Of a stretch of DNA of 35,180 nt, positions 10,502 through 20,990 are shown in pieces. This DNA comes from Apostichopus californicus (taxonomy: Eukaryota > Echinodermata > Holothuroidea > Aspidochirotida > Stichopodidae). Position numbers and translations under genes: made by a program. Every line of letters starts with the position of its first letter. The first letter of the stretch is position 1. The notes beneath the pieces were generated by a model, which worked only from the letters and a program-made list of their open reading frames with translations, did not search any database and was not told where the DNA came from. The DNA is taken from positions 1-35,180 of the forward strand of contig JAIPMN010002357.1 of NCBI GenBank assembly GCA_020650975.1. Reading direction: 5' to 3'.

Positions 10502-11629
10502 TGCTAATTTGAATAATTTCCGGATATGACACATATAGTTTGGTGATCTCAGCTGGGTGTGTTCACATGAATTCGCAAGATTTCGAGCTAGTTTAATACA
10601 ACGATGACTATCAACACCTTTAACCAAAGGGTTGAGGGGGTAAACTGGAATTTAAATTTGGAGATGAAACCGTTTTTCCTGTGACGAAATATGCAACGTT
10701 CACAAACAAAACATGTCCATTGAGAAATCGTGCAAAAGCAAAAGAAAGTTAGTCAACGAATGACTTAAACGTCGGCTTGTTTCTATCTTTTTGGCATTCC
10801 AGAAAAATATTAATTTTCCGTTTTGGCATTCCCCTGGAAATCTAGACTATTATTATTTGCAGGACTGACTTTTATAGGTTTCATCCTCACTAGGTTGCTT
10901 TTTCTGCTGAGATCTATTTTCATGCCCTTCCAAAGATTCCGGTATATTTTGGTGAGATCTATAATCTTCTTTTCTCATAAATGGCAATTGTGCATATTTT
11001 GTTAGTTTGGTGTTTTCATCATTTCTCTCATACATGACGATATATGCATTTTGAGAGCTTCGTATACCAGCGAAGTTGCAAAATATCCATGTTTAAGAAA
11101 ACACAACGTTCTGTCTTCGTAATGAGATGAGTTGCATGTCAGTATTGCATTGCCACAGAAACTCTTGTCAAATTTTGAAAAATGGTATTAGAAGTACTTG
11201 ATAAAACTCACTGGGATCGTTTTCATTTCCAAACGTGAATTTGCACTTTGCGCATACCGCTCTTGACGTTTCACGGAACATAGTAGTGATCAATGCTGCA
11301 GGTGAGCGAATTCGTAATAGTTCGCTGCTTGGTTTTAAAATTGACTAATACAGGTGCCGCTGTTTTATTGGTACCTCGCGAAAAATTATCTGCTATTGCA
11401 TCTTTGACAAGCGATAGACGAGAAAAGCATTGTATTGCAGCGTTCAACCAAAACTTATTAAGAGGGCATAAAGCTATGGTTTACCCGACTTTCCTGCTCC
11501 GAAACGGATGTAATTGACTACTGGTGTGTTGCTTTTTACCTCAATCTGCAGAGAGTTAAGGATTGTGTGTTGGGAGGTTTCTGGAATACACCTTCCAGGG
11601 TGTGTCTTTCCTTTTTCTTCCATGATTCT

Positions 11630-12085
11630 TTAATTGTTTTTGTCTCTCGTTTCCCTATCGGTAAACTTGGAGATAGCTTGGTCCCTGTAACGTCGTTGTA
11701 AGCCGATCAATCCAATGTGATAAATTGTTATGATTTCGTCAAGTCGACCTATTTTGCGGTCTCTCAGTTGGATTAACTTTAGGACTTTCATTCGACTCTC
11801 AGCTTGACTGGTTGTTCTTGGGATAGTTTTCGACGGTATACCTTTAAACTGCAGTACGTTTTCTCCCTTATTAAATTTATCTGCGTGTCGACTAATATCG
11901 CCGAGGAGAAGACCAGACCACAGCACCACTGAATGTAGTAATACATTTCTGACCTCAGAATGGAATGAGAGTCCATAGTATTCGTTAGGCCTTCCACCCT
12001 CGGAATTGATGCTCGTTGATTTGGCCTTTGTAATAACTTTATCAATGAAAACAAAAAATGGAGGATTTTTTGGTAAGAAGCTCAA
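11630..12085 (-). CDS. Unassigned 151-codon ORF, minus strand
   Basis: This is the longest open frame in the window that does not run through a homopolymer tract. Its translation has balanced composition. The middle contains VLLHSVVLWSGLLLGDISRH, and the C-terminal third is rich in charged residues (AESRMKVLKLIQLRDRKIGR, then LDEIITIYHIGLIGLQRRY) and ends ETRDKNN before the stop. I recognise no domain, signal peptide or catalytic motif. A chance ORF of this length is unlikely but possible in 35 kb of this composition. It may be a piece of a transposon protein or a single exon. No convincing acceptor was found at its 5' side, so the ATG start at 12085 is nominal. Confidence 0.25.
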   Translation of the reverse strand: MSFLPKNPPFFVFIDKVITKAKSTSINSEGGRPNEYYGLSFHSEVRNVLLHSVVLWSGLLLGDISRHADKFNKGENVLQFKGIPSKTIPRTTSQAESRMKVLKLIQLRDRKIGRLDEIITIYHIGLIGLQRRYRDQAISKFTDRETRDKNN

Positions 12086-12089
12086 CGTG

Positions 12090-13317
12090 CTGCCCTCACT
12101 CGCGTTAGATATGTTTGCTAGACAGCCAGCTTACCAAAAGGAGGCAGAGACAGGTGTAGCGTTCTGTAATTCCCCACTTGTATTTATGTGGTAAAACCGT
12201 GAAACAAGATAAATGATTCATAATAATACTACAGCTTTACGAGATTAATTACTAAACTAAATATGATAATGATTGTACTCAGAACAGTGACGTGCAAACA
12301 ATGTCGGTTATGATGAATATAGCATAACTATGACTGAGTATGATAGAGACGAGAATAAGGTAGGTTACCTCTAATAGCCCTACTACAAAAATGTACCTTC
12401 AGTTTAACTAACTGACTAACATATCGATCTATCCGATTACACCCAAGAACTGGAAAATAGAAACTACAAAGGCTAAATAAGTCAATTAATTAGCACATGA
12501 AGTATACTATTAGATCCGATACCTAACAAAGACTTGATACCCAAATGATTAAAACGGTGAGCAAACACATAGTATGTGACTGTGCTCTCATGGTACATAC
12601 TGAGTTGCCGATAAATAAGAATACTCCTAATATGTGGTCAACGTTCTAAACAATTGATGACACCTCAGTAACAGGTCATTTCCTACATTCTAGTGAATAA
12701 ACAAAACATCGAGCGAGTACTTACCAACTATTAATTTGCCAGGACAAAAACTGTAAACCCAAAAAGAGAGGCTGGTAGGCGAGTAAAACAGTGTTGCCAC
12801 CAATAGACAAAAACTGGATACTGCAGTGTACAACCTGCTAAATCAAACTGTCTCAACAACTGAACTAATGTGAAAATTGTAGGAATAGCTGAGGGAGAAA
12901 ATCTCAAATCGGACCTTATGCAGCCTTTTACCATCACAGACAGAAAGGAATGTCGTACAGTGGCCGGACTAATGTGACCCCTGAGACCCTATAGCCAGAC
13001 CCGCTTTCCATCTAAGGATGAACATGGAGGTAACACCTCCATGGGATGGAGGACACTAAATTACTGACAGGTGCAATAACTGTAAATATATTAAAGGGCA
13101 TGACAGGGATGATGTTTCATTTGAGGCTAACATTGTGGGAAATGATTGAGAAATGACCGAGATATAAGCATTGTCAGAACAACATGCATACCAATCAGGT
13201 CCCCAAATAGCTTATTTTGGAATACATACTACCAATAGTAATAAACTTCATTTTGTTGGGGGGGGGGGGGGGTTGTATTCTATGTTAAAATAGTATTATC
13301 TAAACTATTTCCTATAG
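12090..13317. other. Stretch without a recognised gene
   Basis: The stretch contains a short perfect hairpin at about 13025-13045 (CATGGAGGT, AAC-type loop, ACCTCCATG) and a 16-bp G tract near 13257-13272. The minus-strand splice-site pair at 12725-12750 is described in the findings. Confidence 0.4.
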
Positions 13318-13414
13318 ATTGGGAAGGGACTAATACTGAATCCTTCATGGTTTTCTATACTTATCCTACGACTGGTGAACATGACCAAAGACGACATGAT
13401 CTATCCACTGAAAA
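13318..13414 (+). pseudogene. Frameshifted copy of the esterase-like exon
   Basis: This is a diverged duplicate of 13853-13953. Like that copy it directly follows an AG (TTTCCTATAG) and starts (x)AT TGG GAA GGG ACT. The first 20 codons translate in parallel (DWEGTNTESFMVFYTYPTTG). A 2-bp deletion relative to the second copy then shifts the frame, and a stop follows at about 13434. Several differences between the copies are synonymous (CCT/CCA, ACG/ACA, ACT/ACA, TCC/TCA), suggesting both were once under coding constraint. An assembly or sequencing error at the deletion cannot be excluded. Confidence 0.5.
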
Positions 13415-13852
13415 CGGTTTATATTTGTATTAGTCTTAAGTTGACATCCCAGTCTTTAGAATAATTCAAATATAAACCGTTTTTTTTTCTGCCGATTAAA
13501 GAATATAGTTCAGGAAGGGAAAGGCAGGAGAAATAAAGAAACGCTGAGTGCCTCAGCTTTATATCATTATTGTCCGAAGAGGTTATCGAAGTAGTTATAC
13601 CGTATAAGACGTGCACGGCGATTCCAATAACATCCGATGCGTTGGTGTTTGCAAACAACTATATGTATGATTGTTTAAACAGCTTAAATTTGGGGGAAGG
13701 AGACAATCAATGTAGAACGTGTGATTGTAGGCTATGTATGAATATTGCAAGAGTTGGTTTGGTTTCTGACCATTCTAGATACATATGTGTTTCTAAATGC
13801 TTATTCGGAATGAGTGTAAGATATAAAGAGGGTGCTATTTACTTTTAATTAG

Positions 13853-13953
13853 ATTGGGAAGGGACTAAAATTGAATCATTCATGGTTTCCTATACTTATC
13901 CAACAACAGGTGTGAACATGACCAAAGACGACATGCTCTATCCACTGAACAAA
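13853..13953 (+). CDS. Probable carboxylesterase/cholinesterase-like exon (DEG region)
   Basis: The exon follows the acceptor TTTACTTTTAATTAG and reads (D)WEGTKIESFMVSYTYPTTG and then VNMTKDDMLYPLNK, up to a possible GTGATC donor. Type-B carboxylesterases and cholinesterases have a segment 'N.DEGt.F.L.Y..P.......tkeDFl..l' after the catalytic glutamate block. The order DxEG(T), a hydrophobic FMVSYTYP stretch and TKDDML fits that pattern, although spacing is not identical and W replaces the usual position between D and E. If no donor is used, the frame continues to TAG at 13993. The assignment is inference from motif order, supported by a second esterase-like exon at 18236. The exons carrying the nucleophile serine and catalytic histidine were not found in the window. 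Confidence 0.35.
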
Positions 13954-13995
13954 GTGATCTATAACCTTCTTGCCATCACCACACTGACCTATTAG

Positions 13996-15560
13996 TCCAT
14001 TTAAGCACGTAATAACGCATTCTAAAGTTCCCAAGTAACATGCACAAACAATAATTTTCTTAAGGATGTCGGTAGGCCTATCCCTGATGAAAATGGATGA
14101 TCCCATCAATTACTTTGAAAAGATGTTCGCATAAAGTCACGAATGCGACAATTATAAGTCCTAATCCTTACAAGTTAAACCACCCTCCTTTGCCTTGATT
14201 AAATACTCTAACAATGGACAGCACGAAAATAACAATACAACATGTGTCTAGACATATGGAAGCTAACAAGAATATCTTACCTTTGTAACTATGAAATGCC
14301 GATATCTGGTGTACAAAGGTGCACGTTTATAGCTGGTTGCTGCAGAGCCGGCTCTTGAAGTTAATTCAGATAGTTACTGATACCAGATCTTCATATCTGA
14401 GCATATTGCTCTTTTTTTCTCTCTTCGGTTTTGAACTTCTTGAACCCATTTGTCACACCTCGTGTCATCAGCGATGTATTTGGCGTGCAAAACTGGAAAT
14501 GTGTCCCCATGGGCCATAAAACGTTACCGCTTTGAGTCATGAAAACGTTCAGGATTACGACATTACTGGCAGGTTTCAATATAAACGCTCTCAGTATGTA
14601 AGACAAGGTTACCGACTAAAAGCCTAAACATCTAACAATCTCTGTAACTATCCCTATTTAATAAAGTATTATTTTGTTTTCATTTCCCGCTTTGTATTCA
14701 TGAAAATTTTACTTTTATTTTATTCTTCTTGCTTCAAAATTTCACTTCAGTTCAATTTTTAAGCAAAATTCCATAAGGTAGGCTATGTAACGTAGAAAGA
14801 AGCTCCATCCAAATTGTATTTCACTTTAAGCAAGGGATTTAATTCTTTCTTGCATTGTCTTAGTAACTACTTACTAAACCTGTTCCCGAGTTTATTCACC
14901 CCTCACCCACATCATAGTCGTACAAGCCCCCTTTGTCTTAATTCCATGAAATCATCATGCCTGACCACAGATGACAACCTGTTGCATCTCATGTGTATCC
15001 TCCAAGAACCTTCTAAGAGACAGTGGGTGACATAAAGGTTAGTTCTATGGCTAAATATAATTAATTATTAACATTTCATTAGTAACTGACTTTGTAACGA
15101 TACTTGTGCACGCTGTACTGGAATTTAACACAATCAAAAATATCCTATTGCTATCAGCTACATAATACTGGTTTCCCAAAAAAATCTTTACAGGCGTGCG
15201 CTTGCTGTAAAAACAAAATTGAAAAGTGGTGAACAGCAAAATCCTACATTTTCTCTTTTCGCCATCATTGATGAAGATACAAGTGAGCTACGAGGCAAAA
15301 GAAAATAATGGATACTTTCGTGCTCTTCATATTTGAAGAACGTGGAGAGAACGTAGAGGCATGCGCTAAATATTGTTCTCTCTTAAAGTAGAATGAAATG
15401 TCATATTTCCTTTAATCGCTGGTTCGAGTTGATCCACTAATCTGCGGGATAAGTTATGTGGATTTGTAATGAGAATGGAATTACGAAATTAAGTACGTTT
15501 TTGTAGCGATTTAATTTGTTTAATTTCCCATTGTAATTAGATACTTAACAATTGTTTAAA
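13996..15560. other. Stretch without a recognised gene
   Basis: Open frames are short and unremarkable. If the esterase-like exons belong to one gene, an exon for the region between them should lie between 13.95 and 18.2 kb, but none was recognised. A minus-strand splice-site pair at 14281-14305 is described in the findings. Confidence 0.4.
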
Positions 15561-15579
15561 TAAATCCGAGTTTTAAGTA

Positions 15580-15725
15580 CACTTTTTTTTATCGATAGAA
15601 TAAATGGCTTATCTTGACTGCGTAGTTACTTTGGAATTACAAATGATTATTTGTAATTACGTTGGGATTTGTAATTCATTACACTTTGTTTCTTATCAGT
15701 TGAATAAATGGTTTAACTGGGTCTC
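15580..15725. repeat. Partial tandem duplication with a perfect 10-bp inverted repeat
   Basis: The block TTATCGATAGAATAAATGG (about 15587-15606) recurs about 105 bp later as TTATCAGTTGAATAAATGG. Between them, AATTACAAAT (15635-15644) and ATTTGTAATT (15649-15658) form a perfect inverted repeat with loop GATT. TGTAATT-type motifs are frequent in the 15465-15680 region. Confidence 0.55.
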
Positions 15726-16044
15726 AAATGGGGTCTCAATGTACGTCAATAAAATTGTTTGAGTGTGACTCCTTCCAGTGTTAGTAAGACAATCCGGAAC
15801 ATTTAGTATAGAAAAAGTGTACCCACGGTTTTTCTTCTTCATCTGTTCCCTTCCTTCCCCTCGGTCCCCTTACTGTCCCTAGATACTTATCACGGACCAG
15901 CGAAGTAAAAGCCCAGTCGATCACCACGATTGACAAATAGAATCCGACACAACTTAGATTGGAAATAAAGATATCCCTTAAATATCCATGGCAAGGGAAT
16001 TCAAAATTTTTGATTTTTGATTGTTTGGTTCGGTACGGCATATA

Positions 16045-16680
16045 GGCAGAGAGCCTCCTTATCCGGGACATAGGGTTGCCATAAGCAGTTCATTGATCTA
16101 CGCAGTGTAAAGCTTATTTTGATAGTTCCAGGTAACGGTAAGCCGGGCCTTACTCTAATAACGTTCCTTTTTTAGTCCATTCACTCCGAGAACGCCCGAA
16201 AATCCTGTAGTTATTTTCCTTTATGGAATCCAATCAGCCTCCAAGAACGCAAGAAAATCCTGTGTTTCGTTCCAAAAATCCTGAAAATACATACGAAAAA
16301 CAATTATCTAGGAATATCTGTGGCTGAGACAAGTGACATAGCTAATCTATTTATGAAAGTGTGTGTGTATTACATCACTTACATAGTATTTTTACCTAGA
16401 TGAAAATGTGTGGCTTAGAATCTTTTAAAGTTATCTTATTATGAATATCTGTGGCTTACATCACTTACAAACTAGATGTATAAGTGAATATGTGTATGCA
16501 TATACGAAACATACTAGGCCAAAAGTAACTTGTAACAAAATCTACTTACAAAATGGGCAGAGAGCCTCACTATCTGGATAAAGGGTTGTCATAACCAGCT
16601 CGTTGATCTCGCAGGTTTCGTTATGAGTTCAATCACTCTGAGAATTTAAGAAAATCACGTATTTAGTTCCAAAAATCCTG
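16045..16680. repeat. Segmental direct duplication (two diverged copies)
   Basis: Copy 1 starts at about 16047 (GGCAGAGAGCCTCCTTATCC) and copy 2 at about 16556 (GGCAGAGAGCCTCACTATCT). Both continue with AGGGTTG(C/T)CATAA, a GTTGATCT-like block, then a CAnTCACTC(C/T)GAGAA block and GAAAATC(A/C). Copy 2 leads directly into the 21-bp satellite at 16655. Copy 1 also carries several GAAAATCCTG motifs (16197-16290), so the satellite may have arisen from the duplicated segment. Confidence 0.7.
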
Positions 16681-16950
16681 AATTTAGTTCCGAAATCCTG
16701 TATTTAGTTCCGAAATTCCTGAATATAGTTCCGAAAATCCTGTATTTAGTTCCGAAAATCCTGAATTAGTTCCGAAATCCTGTTTTAGTTCCGAAAATAG
16801 TGAATTTTGTTCCGAAAATCCTGTATTTAGTTCCGAAATTCCTGAAATTTAGTTCGAAATTCCTTAATTTAGTTCCAAAATTTTGAATATCGTTCCAAAA
16901 ATGTTGTATATATAGTTCAAAAAATCCTGTATTAAGTTCCGAATTACCGT
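16655..16950. repeat. Tandem satellite, ~21-bp unit with two alternating variants
   Basis: About 14 units of a TTTAGTTCCGAAAATCCTG-type monomer, 19-22 bp each. Over the first ten or so units, monomers of type CCTGAATTTAGTTCC largely alternate with type CCTGTATTTAGTTCC, giving a dimeric order of about 42 bp. The array decays at its right end (CGTTCC, AGTTCAAAA). Confidence 0.88.
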
Positions 16951-16951
16951 A

Positions 16952-18200
16952 ATGTGGGTATCGAAAATTGAAACCATGATATTGCCGAAATCTCCGGTAT
17001 GTCGAATTTTTAGTATAATACGCTCCATATTGTTACAAGAGTTGGAATTGTTCGCATTGACTTATACCAGACTAAATTTTCCAGCAGCTTGTTCATGTGG
17101 AATAAACGCGAGTTATTCCGGCTGTATTATCTGCCAATGAAAAGATAGATAATATTGTTCTACTGGAAACTGCGATAAGGAACATTTGTCCATAAATATT
17201 ATTGGTACTGTGGAGAAGATAATCCATACCGAAGTGTGCAAATGAAGTTACTATTTAAGAAAGGTAACCTAAAATAGAGCCTGTGTAATAAACAACTTGT
17301 TCCACTTTCAACCCCAGTCCCATTGAAGGTATAGTGGTTAAGTTAACGTCTGCTTATAAAGGCTATATACTGAAAGCCCACGTACAGTGTACACAGACAG
17401 GCCTGCACGTGTAGGTCTATAGATCAGATAAACCAGTCTTTTATCATTTCATTATGGGAGTATAGCTGTTAATTTAAATAACAATATAGCAGTTACATTC
17501 CTGCATACTTTGATGAATAGCTGATGAACTCACAAGCTGGTAACGACATTCGATTCGTGATTATCTGAATCAAGGTATACTTACCCTACCTGATCTAGCC
17601 TTGATGCGCTTAATTCGACCACTGAAAAACAGAAACAAAAATAGAAAAGCCTTTACAAAAGTTTGGATGAAAGCATCGTGCAAACCGAACGAATACCCAA
17701 GTTTCGCCGCCAAGGAAGAGATGGGGAAAAAAGATGATTTAACTTTATATTGGCTATATTGTATTTACACTAATTAATTGTGAGCGGTAAATAAACTAAC
17801 ATTCCCGTACCATTATGAATATACCGGCACACTTTATTCTTCTCGTATCATGATGATCAAGCTATATCTTCTGAAATTCTTGCACAGAGTTGAATATGTT
17901 AGTCTTATATAACATACTTTTGATCAGAATTCTTGAGTTGGATTTGCCTCTGACGCCACAACAGATAACGGCGAGTTATGGAAAGAAATGCTGTAAGAAT
18001 ATGCCTGTATGGTGACGTCACACATTTTTCATGGTTCGATATTTTGACTTCGAATTTATTGAGAACCAATCAAATATATTTATTAAATCTATTGAGATCG
18101 GTTAATACTTAATGAAAGTTAAATTGATACTTACGGATGCGGTTAAACTAGGATTAATTTCCGTGTACATATCTATTTTGTTTTCTCCTTTCAGAGGAAA
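16952..18200. other. Stretch without a recognised gene on the plus strand
   Basis: A 57-codon frame starts at ATG 17602 and contains a charged segment (CKPNEYPSFAAKEEMGKKDD), with no recognised family. On the minus strand the same place holds a strong acceptor/donor pair (17585-17621; see findings). Confidence 0.35.
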
Positions 18201-18232
18201 AGGTTTTCAGAAAATATGTTGGTGGCTTCTAG

Positions 18233-18430
18233 GTCATGTTCGGGAAGCAGAAAACAAACGACAAACTGCAACTGAATTACAATGATGAAATAGCCTACAC
18301 GGAACACAACAAATCATTTTACTTTACCTATGATCTCTCTCCTCTGGAAGACGAAAAAATTTCGGATTTCGTCACAATGACGTCATTAGCACAAACAGGT
18401 GCACCGTATGGACTATCTTACACTAAGTGA
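18233..18430 (+). CDS. Probable carboxylesterase-like exon (C-terminal region)
   Basis: A 64-codon open frame from ATG 18236 contains NYNDEIAYTEHN, then LSPLEDEKISDFVTM and TSLAQTGAPYG, ending at TGA 18428. Carboxylesterases and cholinesterases show 'H(G/A)dEI.YvF.......(E)DE..S..m...W.nFAkTG.PN' after the catalytic histidine. Here DEIAY, EDEKISD and SLAQTGAP match in order and in nearly the same spacing; the conserved W and F are not kept. Acceptors are possible at TTTTCTCCTTTCAG (ends 18195) or GGTGGCTTCTAG (ends 18232); the second keeps this frame. The usual WP motif after TGxPN is missing, so either the exon is spliced near 18405 or the protein is truncated. Same strand as the exon at 13853; linkage is inferred. 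Confidence 0.35.
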   Translation, partial: VMFGKQKTNDKLQLNYNDEIAYTEHNKSFYFTYDLSPLEDEKISDFVTMTSLAQTGAPYGLSYTK

Positions 18431-18704
18431 CGCTTTAGTCATGTACGTATATATGTGAATCGTGTATAGTCTCATAATTCATACCATGCACTTAATATTG
18501 GCTAATGTTTTTAAATGTGGAGTTTTCCATTTTTACGGAGAACTGTTTAGATTATCATTTGAACAAATCTGGAATAGCCTTCCTCATATCAAATTTGCTT
18601 TTTCTTTGTCATTCGTGCAAATGTTTTACTAGACTGTGTTTACTGGTTTGTACTATAAATGAAATAACATATCGGTTTAACTGTTTCTTGGTACCAAAGG
18701 TTTG

Positions 18705-19766
18705 CAGTGGCGGATCCAGGATTTCGTCGAAGGGGGGGGGGGCCCAGATGGGAAATGCCTAATCGTCGTCCTGGGGGAGGGGTCTAAGGGGAGTGGGTGC
18801 CCCCCAGGAAGTGATCGCCATTTATTCCTCAGTTTACCAATCCCTCGTCTCCCAGAAGCGCCCAAAATTTAAGAAATCGAAACATTTTTGTGTTGGCTGA
18901 TCCATGATCGCCGCCGATGCCCGTGAGAAGTGGTGACTGGGTAAAGAAAAAGCTATGCCGTTATTATTATTCATTTTTTTCAAAACTACCTATCAGATCA
19001 TGAGGAAAATTTATCCTGGTGGACCNNNNACTACATTTATCTTAACTTTCCGAACTTTGTTACAGGCTTAGAAAACAATTAAAAAATTTGCCATTTTTTC
19101 ATGGAAAATTGACTGACTTTGGCAAAGGTAATGGGTTGAACTTACTCTGGGACTACGTATATATAATATTGTTCAACGATGGCAGCGTTGATGGCACATT
19201 TGGTTCATTAGTTATCAACCAGTAATTATTTAACTGTTTCGTATGACTGAATATCAACAATTAACAACCATTGACCAAGCAGTCAACAGAAGCNNNNNNN
19301 NNNTTCTCGTAGGCCCTACAAGAAATTCAGTTGCTGACACTGTTCGAAAACACTTTTTTTTTTAAATTATGACAAAATTTTATGACACCTTTGACAAAAT
19401 TTGGGGGGGGGCTGTGCCCCCCCGGGCCCCAATGGGCACGACGCCACTGATCCGGACTGCCTCGAACGTACGTTAAAGTGCATCGTGCTCAGTGCTTCCA
19501 CACTCAAAATTTGTTTTTCCCGAAATGGAATCCAAAATTTCCCGAATCGGCTCGGTATTTCCTGAAATTTCCAAAGTGCCGTACGGCTCACCCTACCCAA
19601 CACCAAATAATTTTCACACTTCGAGACTCCATATGATTTTTTTTCTTTTAATTTTTTCATCACGCATGGGGCCCTTTCCCTCGAACGCGGTAAAAAAAAA
19701 ATTCAGGATTTTCAAAAAGGGGGGACCCCGGGCCCCCGGGCCCCCCCCCCCCTGGATCCGCCCCTG
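18705..19766. mobile_element. TIR-bounded non-autonomous DNA transposon (MITE-like)
   Basis: The left end CAGTGGCGGATCCAGG (18705-18720) and right end CCTGGATCCGCCCCTG (19751-19766) are inverted repeats with 15 of 16 matches, each followed inward by a poly-G/C block. The CAGnGGCG start resembles hAT-type ends, but I see no clear 8-bp target duplication (AAGGTTTG before, CTCTTGAA after). No transposase frame is visible. A second element end (GGGCACGACGCCACTG, about 19434-19449) lies inside, so elements are nested. Two assembly gaps (19026-19029, 19294-19303) fall within it, so its true length is uncertain. Confidence 0.65.
19026..19303. other. Assembly gaps (N runs)
   Basis: Ns at 19026-19029 and 19294-19303. 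Both are inside the transposon region and may hide collapsed or missing sequence. Confidence 0.99.
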
Positions 19767-20744
19767 CTCTTGAACATTATAGTAATTCTATGAAAAGGCA
19801 ACCCGGAAGAGAGCATATAAACGTGAGGTTGATAAATTCCAAATGTTCACTCCTAATCGCATCAGTTATCCAACATTTGCTTCATAACGTTCTTTGGAGA
19901 TGTCATAAATTGTAATGAATGTTGACATAGCGTATAAGGTAAGATAATAAGGTAAAAAGGTAAGATATGAGGGGAAAAAAAGGTAATGTAGATTAAACCG
20001 TTACAATGTTCTAAACTCGTTTGGGGCAAAAATAATTTGGCTTGTAAGCTTTCGTGATGCTAAATGAAGGAGTAAATTTAGTCCTGCTGATTGGTAGAAT
20101 TGTTTTAACAATTTTAAGGACCACTTTAGATGAGAATTCTCACGATTGCTCCTGGACTGGGGAAAAAACACCTTTAACCGGTCAGGGCGTGAACCCGCAA
20201 ACACCAAGAATGTTTCTAATGCCAGTTCGTCAGTCTATTTGTCTGTAAGCAAATACTATTTAATTTAAACACCCAGCGCATAAATGGACGGTTCCAGTTA
20301 CGGTACTTTGCATAAATTAACAAATTTAGGTTCTCTTTTTGACGATTCTCAGAAACACAAAGTCCATCAAACATCATGTGGTGCATATATAGGACGCTGG
20401 TTAGATTAACAACGATGAACACGGTTTTACATCTGGTTAAATTTTAACTAAAGTTTTTATTCATAAAGCTAGATATGAATGACAGTTGAGATTATTGGAT
20501 TCAAACCGAAAATCCTCTTTGACATTTCTCACAGGGGCGGTCATATTTCTGTGACATAAGGACAAAGCAACCCGTTTCCATGGCTCAAGTGCGCATGGGC
20601 GTAATTTTGTGTTTTGTCAGGAAGACTGTACAAATACTGTGCCTTTGAACATTGCGGCTCACCCAAGAACAGAAAGAGACGTTTTATTCATAAGTAGCTC
20701 GTTTTCGTTAAGTTATGTAGGTAATTACCAGTGGTGGTGGCCAG

Positions 20745-20990
20745 GCTGTAATCCTGGGTTCGTGAAAGGCGAGTCCCAGGTTGAGTGTCGGGTGGGTCTC
20801 CTCCTCCAGAAAACAAATAAATGTCAAGTGATGCATTTTGGGGCATATTTAGGCTATACTATATAGGTCGTGAAAGGCTGTGCTAATCATAGCTGCTTTT
20901 TTTTCTTGTATGAGTTTGTAAGGGGTATGGGTGCTCCGCCCATACCCCCTCCCCTCCCCCTCCACCTCCCTGGCTCCGCGCCTGAGTTCA
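20745..20990. mobile_element. Dispersed repeat copy and a nearby transposon end
   Basis: 20780-20865 repeats the block order seen at 2050-2180 (G-rich stretch, CTCC..CAGAAAA, GGCATATTTAGGCTATA). From 20920 a C-rich tract ends in CCTGGCTCCGCGCCTG (about 20969-20984), whose complement CAGGCGCGGAGCCAGG is another CAGnnGCG terminus. No paired left end is clear. Positions 19770-20740 show nothing recognisable. Confidence 0.45.

Noticed and set aside
11279..11517. Exon starting near the CTGCAG/GTGAGC site
   Set aside because: The site is a donor-like sequence with only an 18-nt upstream interval, and the following ORF has no recognisable protein.
13570..13848. 92-codon ORF between the two esterase-like exons
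   Set aside because: Cys-rich translation does not fit the esterase fold and has no clear splice sites; not listed as a gene.
15421..15450. GGTTCGAGTT as a pol III B box
   Set aside because: No A box at the right distance upstream and no cloverleaf.
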